Assembly (NCBI RefSeq): GCF_933775445.1
Contig: NC_065878.1
Coordinates: 704,001-768,000, forward strand
Reading direction: 5' to 3'
From: Argentina anserina
Taxonomy: Eukaryota > Streptophyta > Magnoliopsida > Rosales > Rosaceae
DNA: 64,000 bases
Part shown: in pieces, positions 48,461 to 61,543 of the stretch
Layout: every line of letters begins with the position of its first letter
Numbering within the stretch: the first letter of the stretch is position 1
The notes under the pieces: model-generated
Databases searched by the model: none
Seen by the model: the letters and a program-made list of their open reading frames with translations, nothing else
What the model was told of the DNA's origin: nothing
Program-made: the position numbers and the translations under genes

Positions 48461-50651
48461 ATGAGTAGCCTTTTTTACAGTCCACATTTTAAGTCTTCAG
48501 AGGCAGAGTTGAGGAAGAAGCACACAGAGTTCTTATTGGATTCATCACATGGTTTTCACCAACAACAACAGTCACAGCAGCTGCAACCGAGCTCTGGACT
48601 AATGCGGTATCGGTCTGCTCCGAGCTCAGTTCTGCTGGACCTTGTGGACAATAATGGTGGTGCTGGATGTGAGGATTTTCGAGATTTTCAATATCCTCGA
48701 CCTTCCAGCTCGGAAGTTGAAACCGTCTCGGCAAGGTTCGTTTCTTCATGTAATGCACCTGATAGTAACAATGGTTTCAATAACAGCGCTCATCATCTGT
48801 TCCAAGAAAGGCCTGTGAAGCAAGAAGCAGGGGACTCTGTTTCGAAACAGAATGGTTACTCGAATTCTCCTCAGATGATGTACCCGACTCAACAAGTTCA
48901 TCCTTTAGATAATGCTAATGCCTCCTCCTATGGCGCTGTCAAATCTACCTGCTTCGAGAACTCAATGCAATCAAAAATGGGAGTTGGAAATCGCTCTAAT
49001 CTTGTTAGGCAAAGTAGCTCCCCAGCTGGATTCCTCGCCAACTTAAACGTTGACAATGGTATGAACTTTTTTGTTGCTCTTGCTCACATGACTCCCATTA
49101 ACTTTTAAAACATTTAACAAGTTGAGATAATTGTGATCTAAGTTGCTTTTTGTAAACTTGGCTGCAAATGCATTTATGTTTGACTAAATATAGCATGGTT
49201 TTCTCAACTTGTAATTGGTTGGTTAATTAAACATCTCTCAAATCATCTTTACTTGGCTGGAAAGCACAACTGATCTCCATCACATGAGTTCTGTTTTAGT
49301 TTGGTTTTTCCATTTCAGGTTACCTTTTCGATGCTTCTCTTTCTCTATTGCTTACCCTTCCCATGCTTCCCACTATTCATTTTCCTTCTCCTTTTCATCT
49401 GATTGAATGCTCATCTAGTCACCAAAAGATATTGCAGAGCATGTGTGGGGAAGACAGTAGGGTTAAGTTGATGTGACTTGCATGGTTCAACTTGGAGAGT
49501 TGTTGTCACTACATTCTCTTGGTTGTGTTAATTTGTGTTCTAAATATCACTTTAATACAATGACAAACAGGCTTCAGTCTAATGAAAGATACTTCAAGTT
49601 TTGGAGTAAGCAATGGTACAAATGGAGAAGCTAGTCCGTCAACTGCTAGATTGAATTCCCAATTTAGCTTCTCGTCTGCTTCACCCCAATACTCAAGAGA
49701 GTCGAGACATTTGCCTAGAATTGCTGAGACTGGGAATCGAAACATAGGAGAAGGTGGTGAATCAGAACAAATTTTAGGAAATGCTACTAATGGTGTCAGT
49801 TCACATTACATACCTGCCTATTCAAATGATACTTGGGACAATTCTACATTTCATGACCTCAAAAGAGGCAGAGATAATGATGGGAACAATTTTGCTAGTA
49901 CTACTACTGCATTGGACACTCAGGTAGTTCTTGAACTCCTTTCATCACTTCTTGTGATCTTACTCTCTAATCCTCTTGCCTTGGCAAACTGCTGGGTCGC
50001 CCTGTTGTTCACCTTAGTATTTTTCTTCTTCTTTTTTTCCAACAGGTGGCAAATTTTGGACACCGCAGTCACGGTCTTACTCAGCATTCGAGCTTGCCTA
50101 CACATTTTGAGATGCCTGGTATGGAGAAGCTTTTAGAGTTTCAAGATTCCATTCCATGCAAAATTCGTGCCAAAAGAGGCTTTGCAACTCACCCACGAAG
50201 CATTGCAGAGAGGGTAAATCTCATTAAACACATTACTTCATTAGCATTACATTATCGTATTAGCGAGACTGTTGTTCTGATCCTTGACCACTGATCATAT
50301 TTCAGATGAGAAGAACGCGGATCAGTGAAAGAATGAGGAAACTGCAAGATCTTTTCCCAAACATGGACAAGGTAGAATAGAACTTTCCACATTGATCACA
50401 AATTTTGTATCTGCATGCATGTTTTCCTGAATGGCTAATTCTACATGTCCCTGGCAGCAAACGAACACGGCAGAAATGTTGGATCGGGCAGTTGAGTCCA
50501 TTAAAGACCTGCAGAAACAGGTTAAGGTATAAATAAATTTGAGTGCAATCCTCATGAAAGCCAACCACCTATATCTTTCCTCTGAGAATGTCTTTAATTT
50601 TTGGTGCAGACACTCAAGGATATAAAGTCCAAGTGCAGTTGTTCAAGTTAA
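48461..50651 (+). CDS. bHLH transcription factor, bHLH122/bHLH130 (AKS/FBH) subgroup
   Basis: A nuclear DNA-binding regulator; Arabidopsis relatives (AKS, FBH, bHLH122/130) act on guard-cell K+ channels, CONSTANS and drought responses. Exons are 48461-49058, 49571-49923, 50046-50213, 50306-50371, 50458-50526 and 50610-50651, giving 431 residues. The N-terminus holds a Gln-rich stretch and the subgroup motif SGLMRYRSAPSS; later come QSSSPAGFLANLNVDNGF, DNSTFHDLKRGRDNDG and IPCKIRAKRGFATHPRSIAE. The bHLH domain (about 366-418) has the basic region ERMRRTRISERMRKLQ, the loop FPNMDKQTNTAEML and helix 2 AVESIKDLQKQVK, with the E-box contact Glu. Exons cut the bHLH into three small pieces, as in the family. 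A leader intron lies upstream. Target genes here are unknown. Confidence 0.94.
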
Positions 50652-51389
50652 CAGAAACACAGTTAATTCAAATCCTTCTTACGTGATTTCTCCCCATGTT
50701 TGCAAGCAAAAGGAAAACGGCAAAGGAAGAAACGCGAGTTCATTTTGTATTATAAAAATTCATTTGCTATTTCAGTGACAACATAATAGGAGAACGTAAC
50801 ATATGTTAGTGTGGTTGTGGAAATCTCAATCTGTTTCAAGTTATAGCTTGATGGCATCAGCAAGCTTTGAGTTTCATTTGATTTCATGAAAGAGTACAAC
50901 CAAGAGTTTTAGGTGGCTTAAACAATTAGCGGTCACATGTGGTAACGCTGGGCCAACTGGAACGTTGATGATGTCAATCAATTAATATGTAGATCACTAG
51001 AAAATCAGTCCTTATCTATGGATTAACACGGTTAAAGATATATAAAAGCTCTGTAAAGCGAAACGTAGAACCTTTCGATAACAATCTTGCACCTGTCTTT
51101 AGATTCCAGTGTGATGAAACCATCACCAAATCCAAAGCGGAACTTTAGGCAACTAAGCATCAGTTACAGAACTTGTAGTTCTAAGGAAATGTATCCACAA
51201 AAGAATAAAAAACTTAAGAAACTGATCCTTTATTTTGATCAACACTGATTCTTAACAAAATGTTGACTTCAAATACAAATTTGTTCCATCACGATTTATC
51301 AATCCAATTTTCTTTTACTCCATGAGTTCAACAACCACCGACTTCTGAAACCATCAGATATATATAGGCTTGGACAGTGTAATTTGCAT
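50652..51389. other. Convergent 3' intergenic interval
   Basis: This holds the 3' regions of the bHLH (+) and the SURP/G-patch gene (-). Nothing else was recognised. Confidence 0.5.
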
Positions 51390-54300
51390 TCAATAATATG
51401 CTTTGCGCGGATTGTTCTGCAACCCAAAATAGCGTGTCAAGAGGATCGCATATGAAACACAAAATGACAAAATAAATAAAACATACAAAGGGAGAATATG
51501 AGGAAGTAAGAATTGTAGTACCAGAGGATTAGGTCTGTGACGGTAACCAAGCATCATCCGCTTCTTATACTGCTCGTATATATCATCTTCAGGGGTCACC
51601 TCTCCAGGTTGTTGAGCACCAACCCCCAAATTGTCCTTCTTAACATTACCTGCCATTATGGGATCTGAAATTCCTCTTCTGGAGCTTCCCAGACCCTCAC
51701 CTGAAGTCCAGATTCATCCATCAGGTTTCTCCTCGTGTGAGGACACTATATCGTCATATGAATACTGAACATAATGTAATTTACCTTCTTTCCAACCCAT
51801 TTTAGACAAGAGTTTATGACCCACATTATCAGCTTGAATTTTGGCCCTATCTGCAGCTTCTTTGGTAGCTTTCTGCGCAGCAGCATCATTACAAGCAGCC
51901 ATGAACTTCTCCAGCTCTTCTTGGGGGATGTAATCCCCCATGTGGTGGCCTTTTTTACCTGAAAGTGCTGTGCCAAAAGATGAAGATGTAACGTATTTTA
52001 TACGAGAAAATCCCACACCAAAGGACCAGATATACAACATGTTTATAATAGTTAAATGTAATAACAACAGGCAAATTTCTGGTTTCAATCACTAGCATAT
52101 ATGAACCTTGAAGAGATGCAGGTGGAGGCATTTCGTCTTTAGAATGTTTAGGTTGTCTCCTTCGCTCTTCTTGTGCTGCCTTTTTCACATAGTATTCCAT
52201 CATGGCAATTGGATCTGAACCTGTTGGCGCAGTAGACTCGCCTAAAAATGGAGGTATAAATCATAAGTTCAAGAAATGAAGGGAAAACAAAAGACAGAAA
52301 GTAAAAGTTCTACTCAATTAAAAACCTCTGAAAACATCAAGATAAATGGAGTAACCAACACAAATGAACAGAGTAACCAACAGTACTTTCAAACCCAGAG
52401 ATTTATTAGGTATAGCAAGCAATTACAGGTAAGCTTCGCAAGAAACACGGAAACACAAAAGAAAATATTTAAAATAATTGAAGTACATCAACAACTCACA
52501 AGAGCAATATCCCCCCATTACGTATTAAATGATTCTTAAGGCAAAAGTTCAAGGCATGAAGTTTCTCCAATGAAGAATGTGACTATAGCAACATAAAATG
52601 TTACACCACACACCTGTCTTTCCCAGTGAATTCCCATATGTTGGATCCTCAGGGGCTTCATACAATGCAGACGCAGGAGTCTGGTAACTAGGCTGCTTCG
52701 AATTAGACCGTAGGGAACCACTTGTGGATTTAGAAGCTGTGCTTGAACCTCCTACAAAATGACACCCCACAACCTCAGTCTTCCAAAACCAGGAAGAGAT
52801 GTCAATCTCTGTTGTTGTTTTGTAAAAAGCTTTTATTGCAGTTTGATAAATCATGAAACACCAAAGTACATATAAAACTGCAGCAGCATTGGAGATAAGT
52901 AAAACAAACGGGCACTCCAAGGGAGACCACAAGACCACACCAAGGAACCAAACATACCAAGGGCATGCAAATATAGAGAGGAGCAAAACAAATTGGGAAG
53001 TTTCACGAAACATAAAACCTGAGCTTCTGGTTCATCACCATTTTTCTAGTTATAACCTGTGACTACCATTCAGTAATTTATAAGAAATATGAAAGATGAC
53101 CACTCGACCAAGCCGGACATAGAACAGATACAGGAACTTGTATTTAAATCTCTTTACACGCACAAATACTCTGGGAACACCAAATAACAATGCTTCAACC
53201 TACTTAAAGATGCACACATGATTTAATGAATATTGTTTAATATATGTTTGAAATACCATTACGTGATGATTCAACCTCCCTGGTCTGTTTGAGGGTTTTC
53301 TCCTCAATGGCAAGCCGATATTCATAATACTTGTAATCAGCACAGCTCTCATCAAATAAGAATCTGCGAACAAATCACAATGATAGTGCGTAGTGCTTAT
53401 GAGCCAGCATTAAATAACAGGGCAGACAACAAGAAAATTAGGGAAAGTCATAATAAAGTTGTGACTACATAATCCTACAGGAACATGGTCTTAATGTGCC
53501 AAGAGATATATCTGAAAAAGCAGAAATTATTAATAATTCAAAACTGATAGACTACTCACTTGAAGGGGTTATCTCCTGGATTTTTTTGTCGTGTAATATG
53601 CTCAAACTGCCTTCCGTGTTTAGCCACAAAATTTGCGAGTTTGTCAGCAACTATCTTCACTGTAGAATCACTTGGGGAAGGTGGTGCTGCATATCACTCA
53701 TAAAACTGATTAATACTGATAGCATGAACTAGGGAATGCAAATTACTCTTGTAGCAGGCGTGCCACATATGCCAATTCTTTCATTTGAACATCTCTTTCC
53801 AATTCCACCAATGTTGATAGGAACTTAAGGAATAAGCTGCATTCATGAGACAAGAAATATTCAAGTATGTTTTATCTTCTTCAGCCAGACTACTTCATCA
53901 ATAAGGAAGACAAATACTGAGATGAATTTCTCGATAAGAGCATCCTGACGAAGGGGCCAGTTCCAAGTCTCTTATAAGTGTTACTAATTTTGACAAAGCT
54001 TGGAACTAAAAGCTTGACCTCCCTTTCTCAACTACATAACTCAAATACAAAAGAGGCTGGCAACTGCGGCTTCAGAGCCACATATGGGAAAGAACTCTAT
54101 CTGGAAATGTAAATTTAATTGAACCAAAACTTTATTAGACTCCATTCACTCCAACTAGTCTTACGTATGTGAAAAACATGAATTAGAATGTTTTCTCGGG
54201 GAATGTGTAAACTATAAAAAAATCAATGGACGAATGAGGAAAAAAAATATTATGTCAAGTATAACATTCAGATAAGAAATTCACAAAAGAACAAACATTC

Positions 54301-54929
54301 CGTCTTTTGGAGGATGTAAAAGTTTGAAAAAAAAAAGATGAAAAAGAATTGAATGAAACTCTGACACAAATTAAAAAGTTGAAACAGAGAGAGTGGATAC
54401 ATAGATTCCTGTATCATCATTGTGTGATATAAACAAAAATAAATGGTCGCAGGCATAATGTTAATGCAAAATCATTTACTGAAACAAAAAATTCATTGTG
54501 ATTAAACCAGACTAGAGCATAGAAGTGGTAATTACCAACATCAACTTGTCCAGAAAATTCCTCTGCCGCATCTGGCTGCCCCAACTTTTGTCGTTTAGTT
54601 GGTGCATTGCCAGAAAGATTTACAACATCTGTTCTATCTTCATCTTCATCTTCTCCCAACTTAACAGCAGCGGTCACAATCTTTGACTTCTGTTTCAAGC
54701 TGAAGGCAAGTTTGCCACCTGAAGCAGCATGTGTGGTCTTGCGTGTATCATTAGCCTTTGATGCAGTACTGGTTTTTCCAATGGTAAGGTTCCCTGAAAC
54801 AGCTTTACCTAGCTTAGACTCCTCTACTGCCGCACCCCTTCCATTTTCCTTTTCTTGCTGAAGTTGTTTGAACCTTTCCAGGAATGAACCATCATTAACA
54901 AAGAGGCTAGGAGTCACTCCTTTGTCCAT
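51390..54929 (-). CDS. SURP and G-patch domain-containing protein 1-like splicing factor
   Basis: Likely a nuclear pre-mRNA splicing factor (SUGP1 type), whose G-patch activates a DEAH helicase in animals. Minus-strand coding exons: 54536-54929, 53560-53686, 53257-53363, 52614-52751, 52107-52241, 51785-51967, 51522-51700 and 51390-51416. All phases agree and give 429 residues. The start is MDKGVTPSLFVNDGSFLERF. A basic/acidic linker is followed by the SURP domain (KIVADKLANFVAKHGRQFEH, about 138-200), then a Ser-rich region, YYVKKAAQEERRRQP, and the G-patch (VGHKLLSKMGWKEGEGLG, about 330-360). The tail is EQYKKRMMLGYRHRPNPLNN then PRKAYY. The last exon codes only eight residues. A leader intron of about 1 kb (54972-55981) separates a non-coding first exon near 55982-56050. 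Confidence 0.94.
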
Positions 54930-56099
54930 TTGCAAAGACACAAGTTCGCTAAGGCTGTTTACAGGAATCCACTGTTTGACAAGCAGCTTTCAAGCTATTT
55001 AGACATTATGGTAACGCTTATATCTGATCTCTCTAATAATGTTTGGTTTTCAATATGCAGCATTATTAAAGTTGTTTTCCTCTTCAAAGAAAAATTTATC
55101 AAGTAAAGATAAAAGAAGAGATTTACTCCTACATGATTCGTAATGCTATGGGTGACCCTTTTAAACCAGGATGGCCACATCTAACGACTAAAGTACATCC
55201 ACACAGAGAACCCAGTAGTTAAACAGATATACATTACTGGATATACACAGTAAAATTAGTGTGTGCGTGTGTGTGTACACTCAGTATGGTCATTGACAAA
55301 AATGGAGGGCCAACTCCCAACATTTCATAAAATACTGGTAGTAAAATACACAATTTCCTAGTTACATACGAGGGAACAAGACTCCACTTGAAAAAATTAA
55401 TACATAACACTTGAGGCTGAAACTGAATAACAAATTGGCTAATCTTTCTGGTTCTTTCCACAATTTTACTGCCTAGTAGGAAAGTGATATGTTTAGTGTA
55501 CAAACAAACAGGAACATGAGTTCAAAGCTATGAGTATAAAACAGAGGTCGTTCTTTGACACCATTTATCACTTCTAAAAGCAAAAGGAGAATTAGCCATT
55601 CAATTGTTGACACAATCCATAAACATCAACATAAACCACCACCACCTCTTATCAAAGCACAATCAAATCCAGTCAAATTATTTCTCTTTTTATTGAAAAT
55701 AATGATAATTGAAAAATAATCATCATTAAACATTGAGATAATCCAACTGTGTGAAATATATAAACCTAAATGCAAACACAGAAACTGCAAAAGTCAAACA
55801 CGAACCAGATACCCAATCAAATCTATAAACATAAAATCAATTGAATATCATATCCAAAACACGAAGCTCAGATCCTAATTTGACCATCATCGAAACGATG
55901 AGCATCGCCACAAACCACAAAAATCAAGAATCGCAAAACTGGAAAAGCAGAGAAATCGAAATTGGATTAACCGGAAACTAACCTTCAAGAAGAGGCTTGG
56001 CCTTAATCGGGAATTCGTAATCCGATGCCGGTTACGTATCTTGTCTCTGAGTTTAGAGGACGAGAAAGCGAAGACCCACTTGGCCTTCAGATTAAGAGG

Positions 56100-56821
56100 C
56101 TTCGTTTACATTTATACTTTTAACTTTTCTCCCTTTTTTTTTATTTTTTGTTCGGATTTATTATTTTTTATTGTTCGTTAAATAACAAGGACTTCTAATG
56201 AAAAAAGTCACATGTGATACTAGTCACTTGAGTTTTAAAAATTATAAAAAAAATCTATTTTTAAAAATACTTAAACCGTTGCCCTTGAAGTTTAGAAAAT
56301 TTACAATATGCCACTGTTATAACCTAGATTGGCTTTTAACGAAAAAACTCAGTTTGACTTCCCCGCTCCTCCGTCTATACGACTGTGCTCCACCCCCTAC
56401 AAACCCAGATTGACATCTCTGCTACACTCATCGTTTTAGCCGCCGGAGTGACACTTGGAGATTCGACACTAATCCGCCGCAAATCCGACTACGATTATCT
56501 CTTCGAGCACCAAGCGCAAAGTTCGGCGACTTTATCGAGGACGATGACGGTGGCCTAGGTAGCGTTATGATGGCGAGGAGAAGGACTGTACGCGCCTCCA
56601 AAATCAACTCCACCATTAGACAACACGCACGACGCCAGAAGGTCGACTTTTTCACCTCCTTAGTCCTTTTCTAGGCTTTTTGGATTTGGAGGAGAATCTA
56701 TGCGTTTCTAGATCGCTCCCTGGTTGAGTGTTGTGACTTAAGTCAAGCGTCCGGTATTGCTTTTAGATCTATAGGGAGCGATCTGCAGTTGGAGTTTGCA
56801 GGTTGGAGAAGATGGGTGCCT
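56100..56821. other. Upstream region of SURP/G-patch gene and unassigned DNA
   Basis: The left part is presumed promoter. A GC-rich patch at 56430-56690 has gene-like composition but no recognised family; it may be transposon-derived. Confidence 0.35.
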
Positions 56822-57345
56822 AGTGGACTTTTTTTTATCACATTACTATTCACAAAACAATGTTAGTGTGATTTGCAGTGTGACTATCAGGTTACCTGTC
56901 ACACTACCAACCACATTACTAGCCACACTACTAGTCACACTAATTTGTGTTGTGACAGGTAGTGTGATATGTATTGTGATAGTAGTGTGACAAATAGTAT
57001 AACTGGTGATGTTTTGTACGACAACATGTGTCGCTATTTGGATCATATTTGATAAGTTCAAGATCACATAACAATAAACAAAGGTTCATTATTTTTAGTC
57101 ATTTTATTCTTCTTCTTATTCTTACAACATAGTCACGTAAAATAGTGTGATTGGAGGTGTGACAGTTAATGTGATAGGTAGTATGATAAGTAGTGTGACA
57201 TGAGGTGTGACAGTGGATGTGATAAGTAGTGTGACAGGATTGTGATAAGGGGTGTGATATGTGGAGCGACATAAGGTGTGATAGGTAGTGTGATAATTAG
57301 TGCGACAAGTTGTGTGACATATGTCTGACAGCGAGTGTGACATGT
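56822..57345. repeat. Irregular 10-12 bp minisatellite with inverted halves
   Basis: Variants of AGTGTGA(C/T)A(G/A)GT recur: mostly GTGTGAYA on the plus strand at 57143-57342, and TCACACTA on the plus strand at 56898-56942, so part of the array is inverted. Spacing varies between about 10 and 14 bases. About 90 bp at 57000-57120 largely lack the unit. Confidence 0.75.
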
Positions 57346-58678
57346 CGAGAGAAATGTCTAAATAAGCAAAATTATATTAAAATTCAAAGGATATTGGTAT
57401 GAGTATGCTCAGAAGACGAGAATAACAAGAATAATTAGAGAGCATTGAGCTCTGGTTTCACCGGAATTGCTTGGAGCACCACCATGGACGGCGGCAGCCC
57501 CTTGTGAGGGTTGATGTGCATTGAACGGTGATAAGTTCAGAGTGGGTATGGTATCAAATGTAAGAGGTGAGAGAGATCTTTCTAACGGTACCAACCACGC
57601 TCAAATTTATCGCCGAACAACAAAATTATTGACGAAATTAGAAAAAGAAAGAAAAATAAGAAGAGAAAGTGTGTAAGAAAAAATAAAAAAATCTGGAAAA
57701 TATTTAAAAAGTGACTATTTTCTAATTTTGTTTTAAGCGTTGTTAAGTATTTTTTAATTTCTAAATCAATGAGATATTGAAATAACCTTTTTATAATAGG
57801 AAAAAGTAGTGACCTTACTCTAATTTATGATGACATATGTATTATTTTATAATTTGCCCGAATAATAAATACCGTTGTGTTAACATAGAAAGTTTGACAC
57901 ATCTGTTTGTCGGGACTAACTGAGACTTTGCTACAATCCAATTTTATTGTTTTCTAGACAATGCACCATGGTTAATTGTACCGACTACAAAAAAAAATGA
58001 ATCGACATAAAATTTTATTTTCATATTGGTCTCCTAACTCTCCTTGGACGGTTAATAAATAAGGAGGTGTAATGCACCCATGCATGGTGAATTTCCTAGT
58101 ACCACTCGGTTAAGCGTCATAAATTATTTGTTGTAATAGAGAGTTCGCGAGTTCGACTTATCTTTTTTTCTATCTATCGTTCTAATTTTATCTGAAGTCC
58201 CTGAAAAAGGCACGAGGTCGACTCATAATACACATTTGTGTAGTTGATCGATCAGAACAAAAGAGAACAATTTAGTTGATCTAAACAAAAGAGTTTAGTA
58301 GGTTATTTGATCAAAACTTAGTGGAGTGGGCTAGTGAACTTATTCCGGAATTTGCACAAGGCCAAAAAAAACCTCCGAGGCGCCGGCCGGTTGCTCAGTT
58401 TTGGGCGTTGACTAAAAATATGTCGGTGTCGCCATCTCCGACCCCGGTGACAAAATTGCCTGCCCTTCGATTTCCTCTTCTCTACTACAGAATTTCTATA
58501 TCCGAGTTTGTTGATTGCAAACCTGGTCTTTTATGCGTGACAGGACACTTGGTTAAAATAAAAAATAATGATAAAGATAAAAACTTATACATTGTGGGTG
58601 TTGGGAAAGCAAAGTGGAGCAAGGAGCTGGCATCTTCTTGTAGAGTAGAGAAGAGAAGAGAAGAGAAGAGCCAAGGCA
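57346..58678. other. Intergenic region upstream of the methyltransferase gene
   Basis: No recognised gene. A tRNA-like A-box/B-box pair (TCGGTTAAGCGTC ... AGTTCGCGAGTTCGACTT, about 58107-58160) resembles a SINE head or degraded tRNA. An (AGAAG)n tract lies at about 58647-58670 in the probable 5'UTR. Confidence 0.4.
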
Positions 58679-61193
58679 ATGGAGAGCAGCAGCTTGAAAA
58701 CCCTAGCAACCCCTTTCTCTCTTAACCCATTTCTTCGCTCCAGGGCTGGAGCAGCACCTCCTCTGTTTGCCTCTATGTACTTTGCTCATCTCAACCGCCT
58801 CAGACTCCGCCGCGTCACTCTTTCCTCCACTCGCTCACAGTCTTCTTTGGCTCCTCATGGGGCAGGGGAGGCACTCAAGCAAGTCTCCCAAACTAAGATT
58901 CTTCAAGTGGTTCTCGTGTCTCCCCAGGTTCAATCTCTTACTTCATACCAGTGTTGTTGTTTTATCTTGTTTTACTTTCGAACAGTACGAGTTGGGGTCT
59001 AAATGCTTAAATTGATAACTTGGGTATCATTCATTCTTCTGTCTCTGTAACTCTTGCCTCCAAAGCACTAACCTTTTGGTAGTTTTACGTGCCCTTGCTG
59101 CCTCCAAATTCGTAAGTTTGATTTCTTAAGAATTGGTTTAGAGTAGCAGACATACTTCTCTTTCATTGCTGTGCAATTCACCTGAGTTTTCTATCATTTT
59201 TCGAGGCTGGTTCTGAGATATATATTGTCCTTGGCAGATTCCTGGAAATACAGGTTGCATTGCCAGAACATGTGCAGCATCAGCAGTTGGGCTTCATCTA
59301 GTTGGGGTAGGTATTGCCACTTTTCTCTCCATTACTGGTTTTAGATTATTCATGTCCTCTATTGAACATGTCTTTTTTCTTCATTAGCCATTGGGCTTTC
59401 AGATTGATGATACAAAATTAAAGCGTGCTGGATTGGACTATTGGCCGTATCCTTTAACTTGTAATTTATTTTAATATCTGTTTTGTCGCCTGTAAATTGA
59501 TGAGTGCTTGTTGAAAACTCAGTTTCAGATTTATAATTTTACTTGTGCATCAGCTATGCAAAGACATCAACATTGCCTTTGAAGTTCATAATCTGAATTG
59601 TCATATTGAGATTGTAAGGTTGCATTTTTTTTTTCTCCCAAACTAGGGTTGAAGGCAGGAAATGATGCTTTTGCATCAATGTGTTTCTCTTAATGATACT
59701 GAAACAATCTTGGGTGTTTGTGTTTTGACAATACTGAAATGATCCTTCCCTATTCAGTTAACTAAGATCACAGAAAACTTTTGCCTGTTTTCGTCAATTA
59801 ACTTCCACCGTTAGATATGTGGTCGTTAAAGTTCACAGCTCATGGGCAGACTTTCAAGACTACTTCAGGCAACAGGTTTGTGATGTTTGTCTGATTTCAA
59901 AATGAAGAAGAGATTTTGAGGTCGTTTTATAGCTTCTGACTTTTTTTTCTCTCTCGCTCTTTCCTATTATGTCTACAGGATGGTGAAAAGCGGTTGCTTG
60001 CATTTACAAAGAGAGCAACAAAATTTCATTCAGTACGTTCTTGTTCTTTAGCCTTTCCATCATATTTTAAATATGCAGTGATACCATTTGGCTGCTTCCG
60101 TTTGTTTGTTTTTTGTTTTACATTTTGTGGTTTTCGACTTTTAGTATACATCTGAATTGTCTTAATCATCTTAGTTTAGCTATCTTGGGTAGACATAATT
60201 TTCTGAAAGAAACAGTAATTCAACATACTTTTTTCTTTGTCTTATATTTTGTTTGTGGCCATGGACTGTGAATCGAATTTGTCTTGAAATCTGCCATTAG
60301 TGCTTTAGGTAAACAGCCCGAACAATTTATTTTTGATTCAAAATTATCTTCCATCTGATTAGTATTGGATTAGACTTTGGAGAAGGAGTGTTTTTCTATA
60401 AACTAGAAATACAGTGTTGTATTTGGCTGGTTAAACTCATTTGGTCATGCCATGCCACCGATAAAGAGATCTTCACAATGCTTGGTATTCGTTCATGGAG
60501 ACATTTAGAAGTCGTATAACTTTCATGAGAGCATGAAACTGTTAAGCAGTCACTGTTGTGTACTACATGCTCAAAAACATATTTCTGTATTATTCTTTTC
60601 TCATATGCACCAACTTAATATTCACTTGCATTTTCAAATGATATTATTTTTCTGATATATAGATCATGAATTACGATGTTTGAATTGTAGGCTGAAAACA
60701 ACCAAAGTGATGCTTCATATTGACAATTATTCAGCAACTTTCATAAGACTTAGTCTTTCCTTTTATTCAATCTGTTAAGGAACTACCATATAGCCTCTCA
60801 TCCTGTAGAGGTTGTGTTCTCATAGCATACGGAACTGTATTTACCCTCCCACACTGAAAATCTTAAAGGCTGTCAGTTCTCACATAAATTGACTAAACAA
60901 TGTTCTATTTTCAGGATTTCTCTTACAGAAAAGGTGATTTTCTCTTATTTGGGTCAGAAACCAGCGGCCTACCACCTGAAGCCCTCCAAGACTGCAAGAG
61001 TGGAACATTTGGTGGTGGAACCCTTAGGATTCCAATGGTTGAAACGTATGTAAGATGTCTCAATCTTTCTGTAAGTGTTGGCATTGCGTTATATGAAGCT
61101 TCGAGACAGCTAAATTATGAGCAACTTCAACTTCCACTTGAAAATTGTACTGATCGTGAAAAATCAATTGTCACAGAGGATATTTTTGCATAG
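58679..61193 (+). CDS. SpoU-family (TrmL-like) RNA 2'-O-methyltransferase, likely organellar
   Basis: A SPOUT enzyme that methylates ribose with SAM; TrmL acts on wobble C34/U34 of tRNA-Leu in bacteria. Exons are 58679-58927, 59238-59306, 59388-59446, 59815-59875, 59979-60032 and 60915-61193, giving 256 residues. The first 65 residues are Ser/Arg-rich and poor in acidic residues (RSRAGAAPP, LNRLRLRRVTLSS), like a plastid or mitochondrial transit peptide. Then come VVLVSPQIPGNTGCIARTCA (motif 1), HLVGPLGF, LDYWPYVVVKVHSSW, DFLLFGSETSGLP (motif 2) and LRIPMVETYVRCLNLSVSVG followed by IALYEASRQ (motif 3, the SAM knot). Residues after that are a short variable tail. The third intron (59447-59814) starts GTATCCTTT, a U12-type donor. 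The exact RNA target is not shown by the sequence. Confidence 0.93.
59447..59814 (+). other. Candidate U12-type (minor spliceosome) intron
   Basis: The donor is GTATCCTTT, a perfect U12 5' splice-site consensus. A branch-like CAATTAAC (59805 region) lies about 13 bases before the TTAG acceptor. It joins CC|A for Pro and keeps the frame. Confidence 0.8.
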
Positions 61194-61543
61194 CGCAAAT
61201 TGTAATGGAAGTTTATGTTTTGCTAGCAAGAACTTGAGAAACACAACATCAAGTAGACCCCCTCAATGCAATGGTAGAGTGACTCCATATGGTAGAGTCT
61301 AGATCAGCTGGGTTTCAAGTTAGTCCACAACTGCATGTAACTGATCTATATTGCTGTAGGGGGCTTGTCTACAAGATATGGTCAAGATGGAGCATTAGAT
61401 TATGTCTTAGTTACTCCACAACTTAACAAAGAACTTGCGTAGAATTCCAAAATCCGTACCCACACCTGAGCAGAGAAATCCAAACTCAGCAAGAAACGAG
61501 AAGCATTTAAGACCTAAGAGGGTAGATGTTGTATACTAATCTC

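Noticed and set aside
54607..54861. Plus-strand 84-codon frame
   Set aside because: Antisense to the first coding exon of the SURP/G-patch gene; no family features.
58321..58725. 134-codon plus-strand frame upstream of the methyltransferase
   Set aside because: It ends inside the methyltransferase first exon in another frame, has low-complexity content and no recognised domain; the transit-peptide ATG at 58679 fits better.
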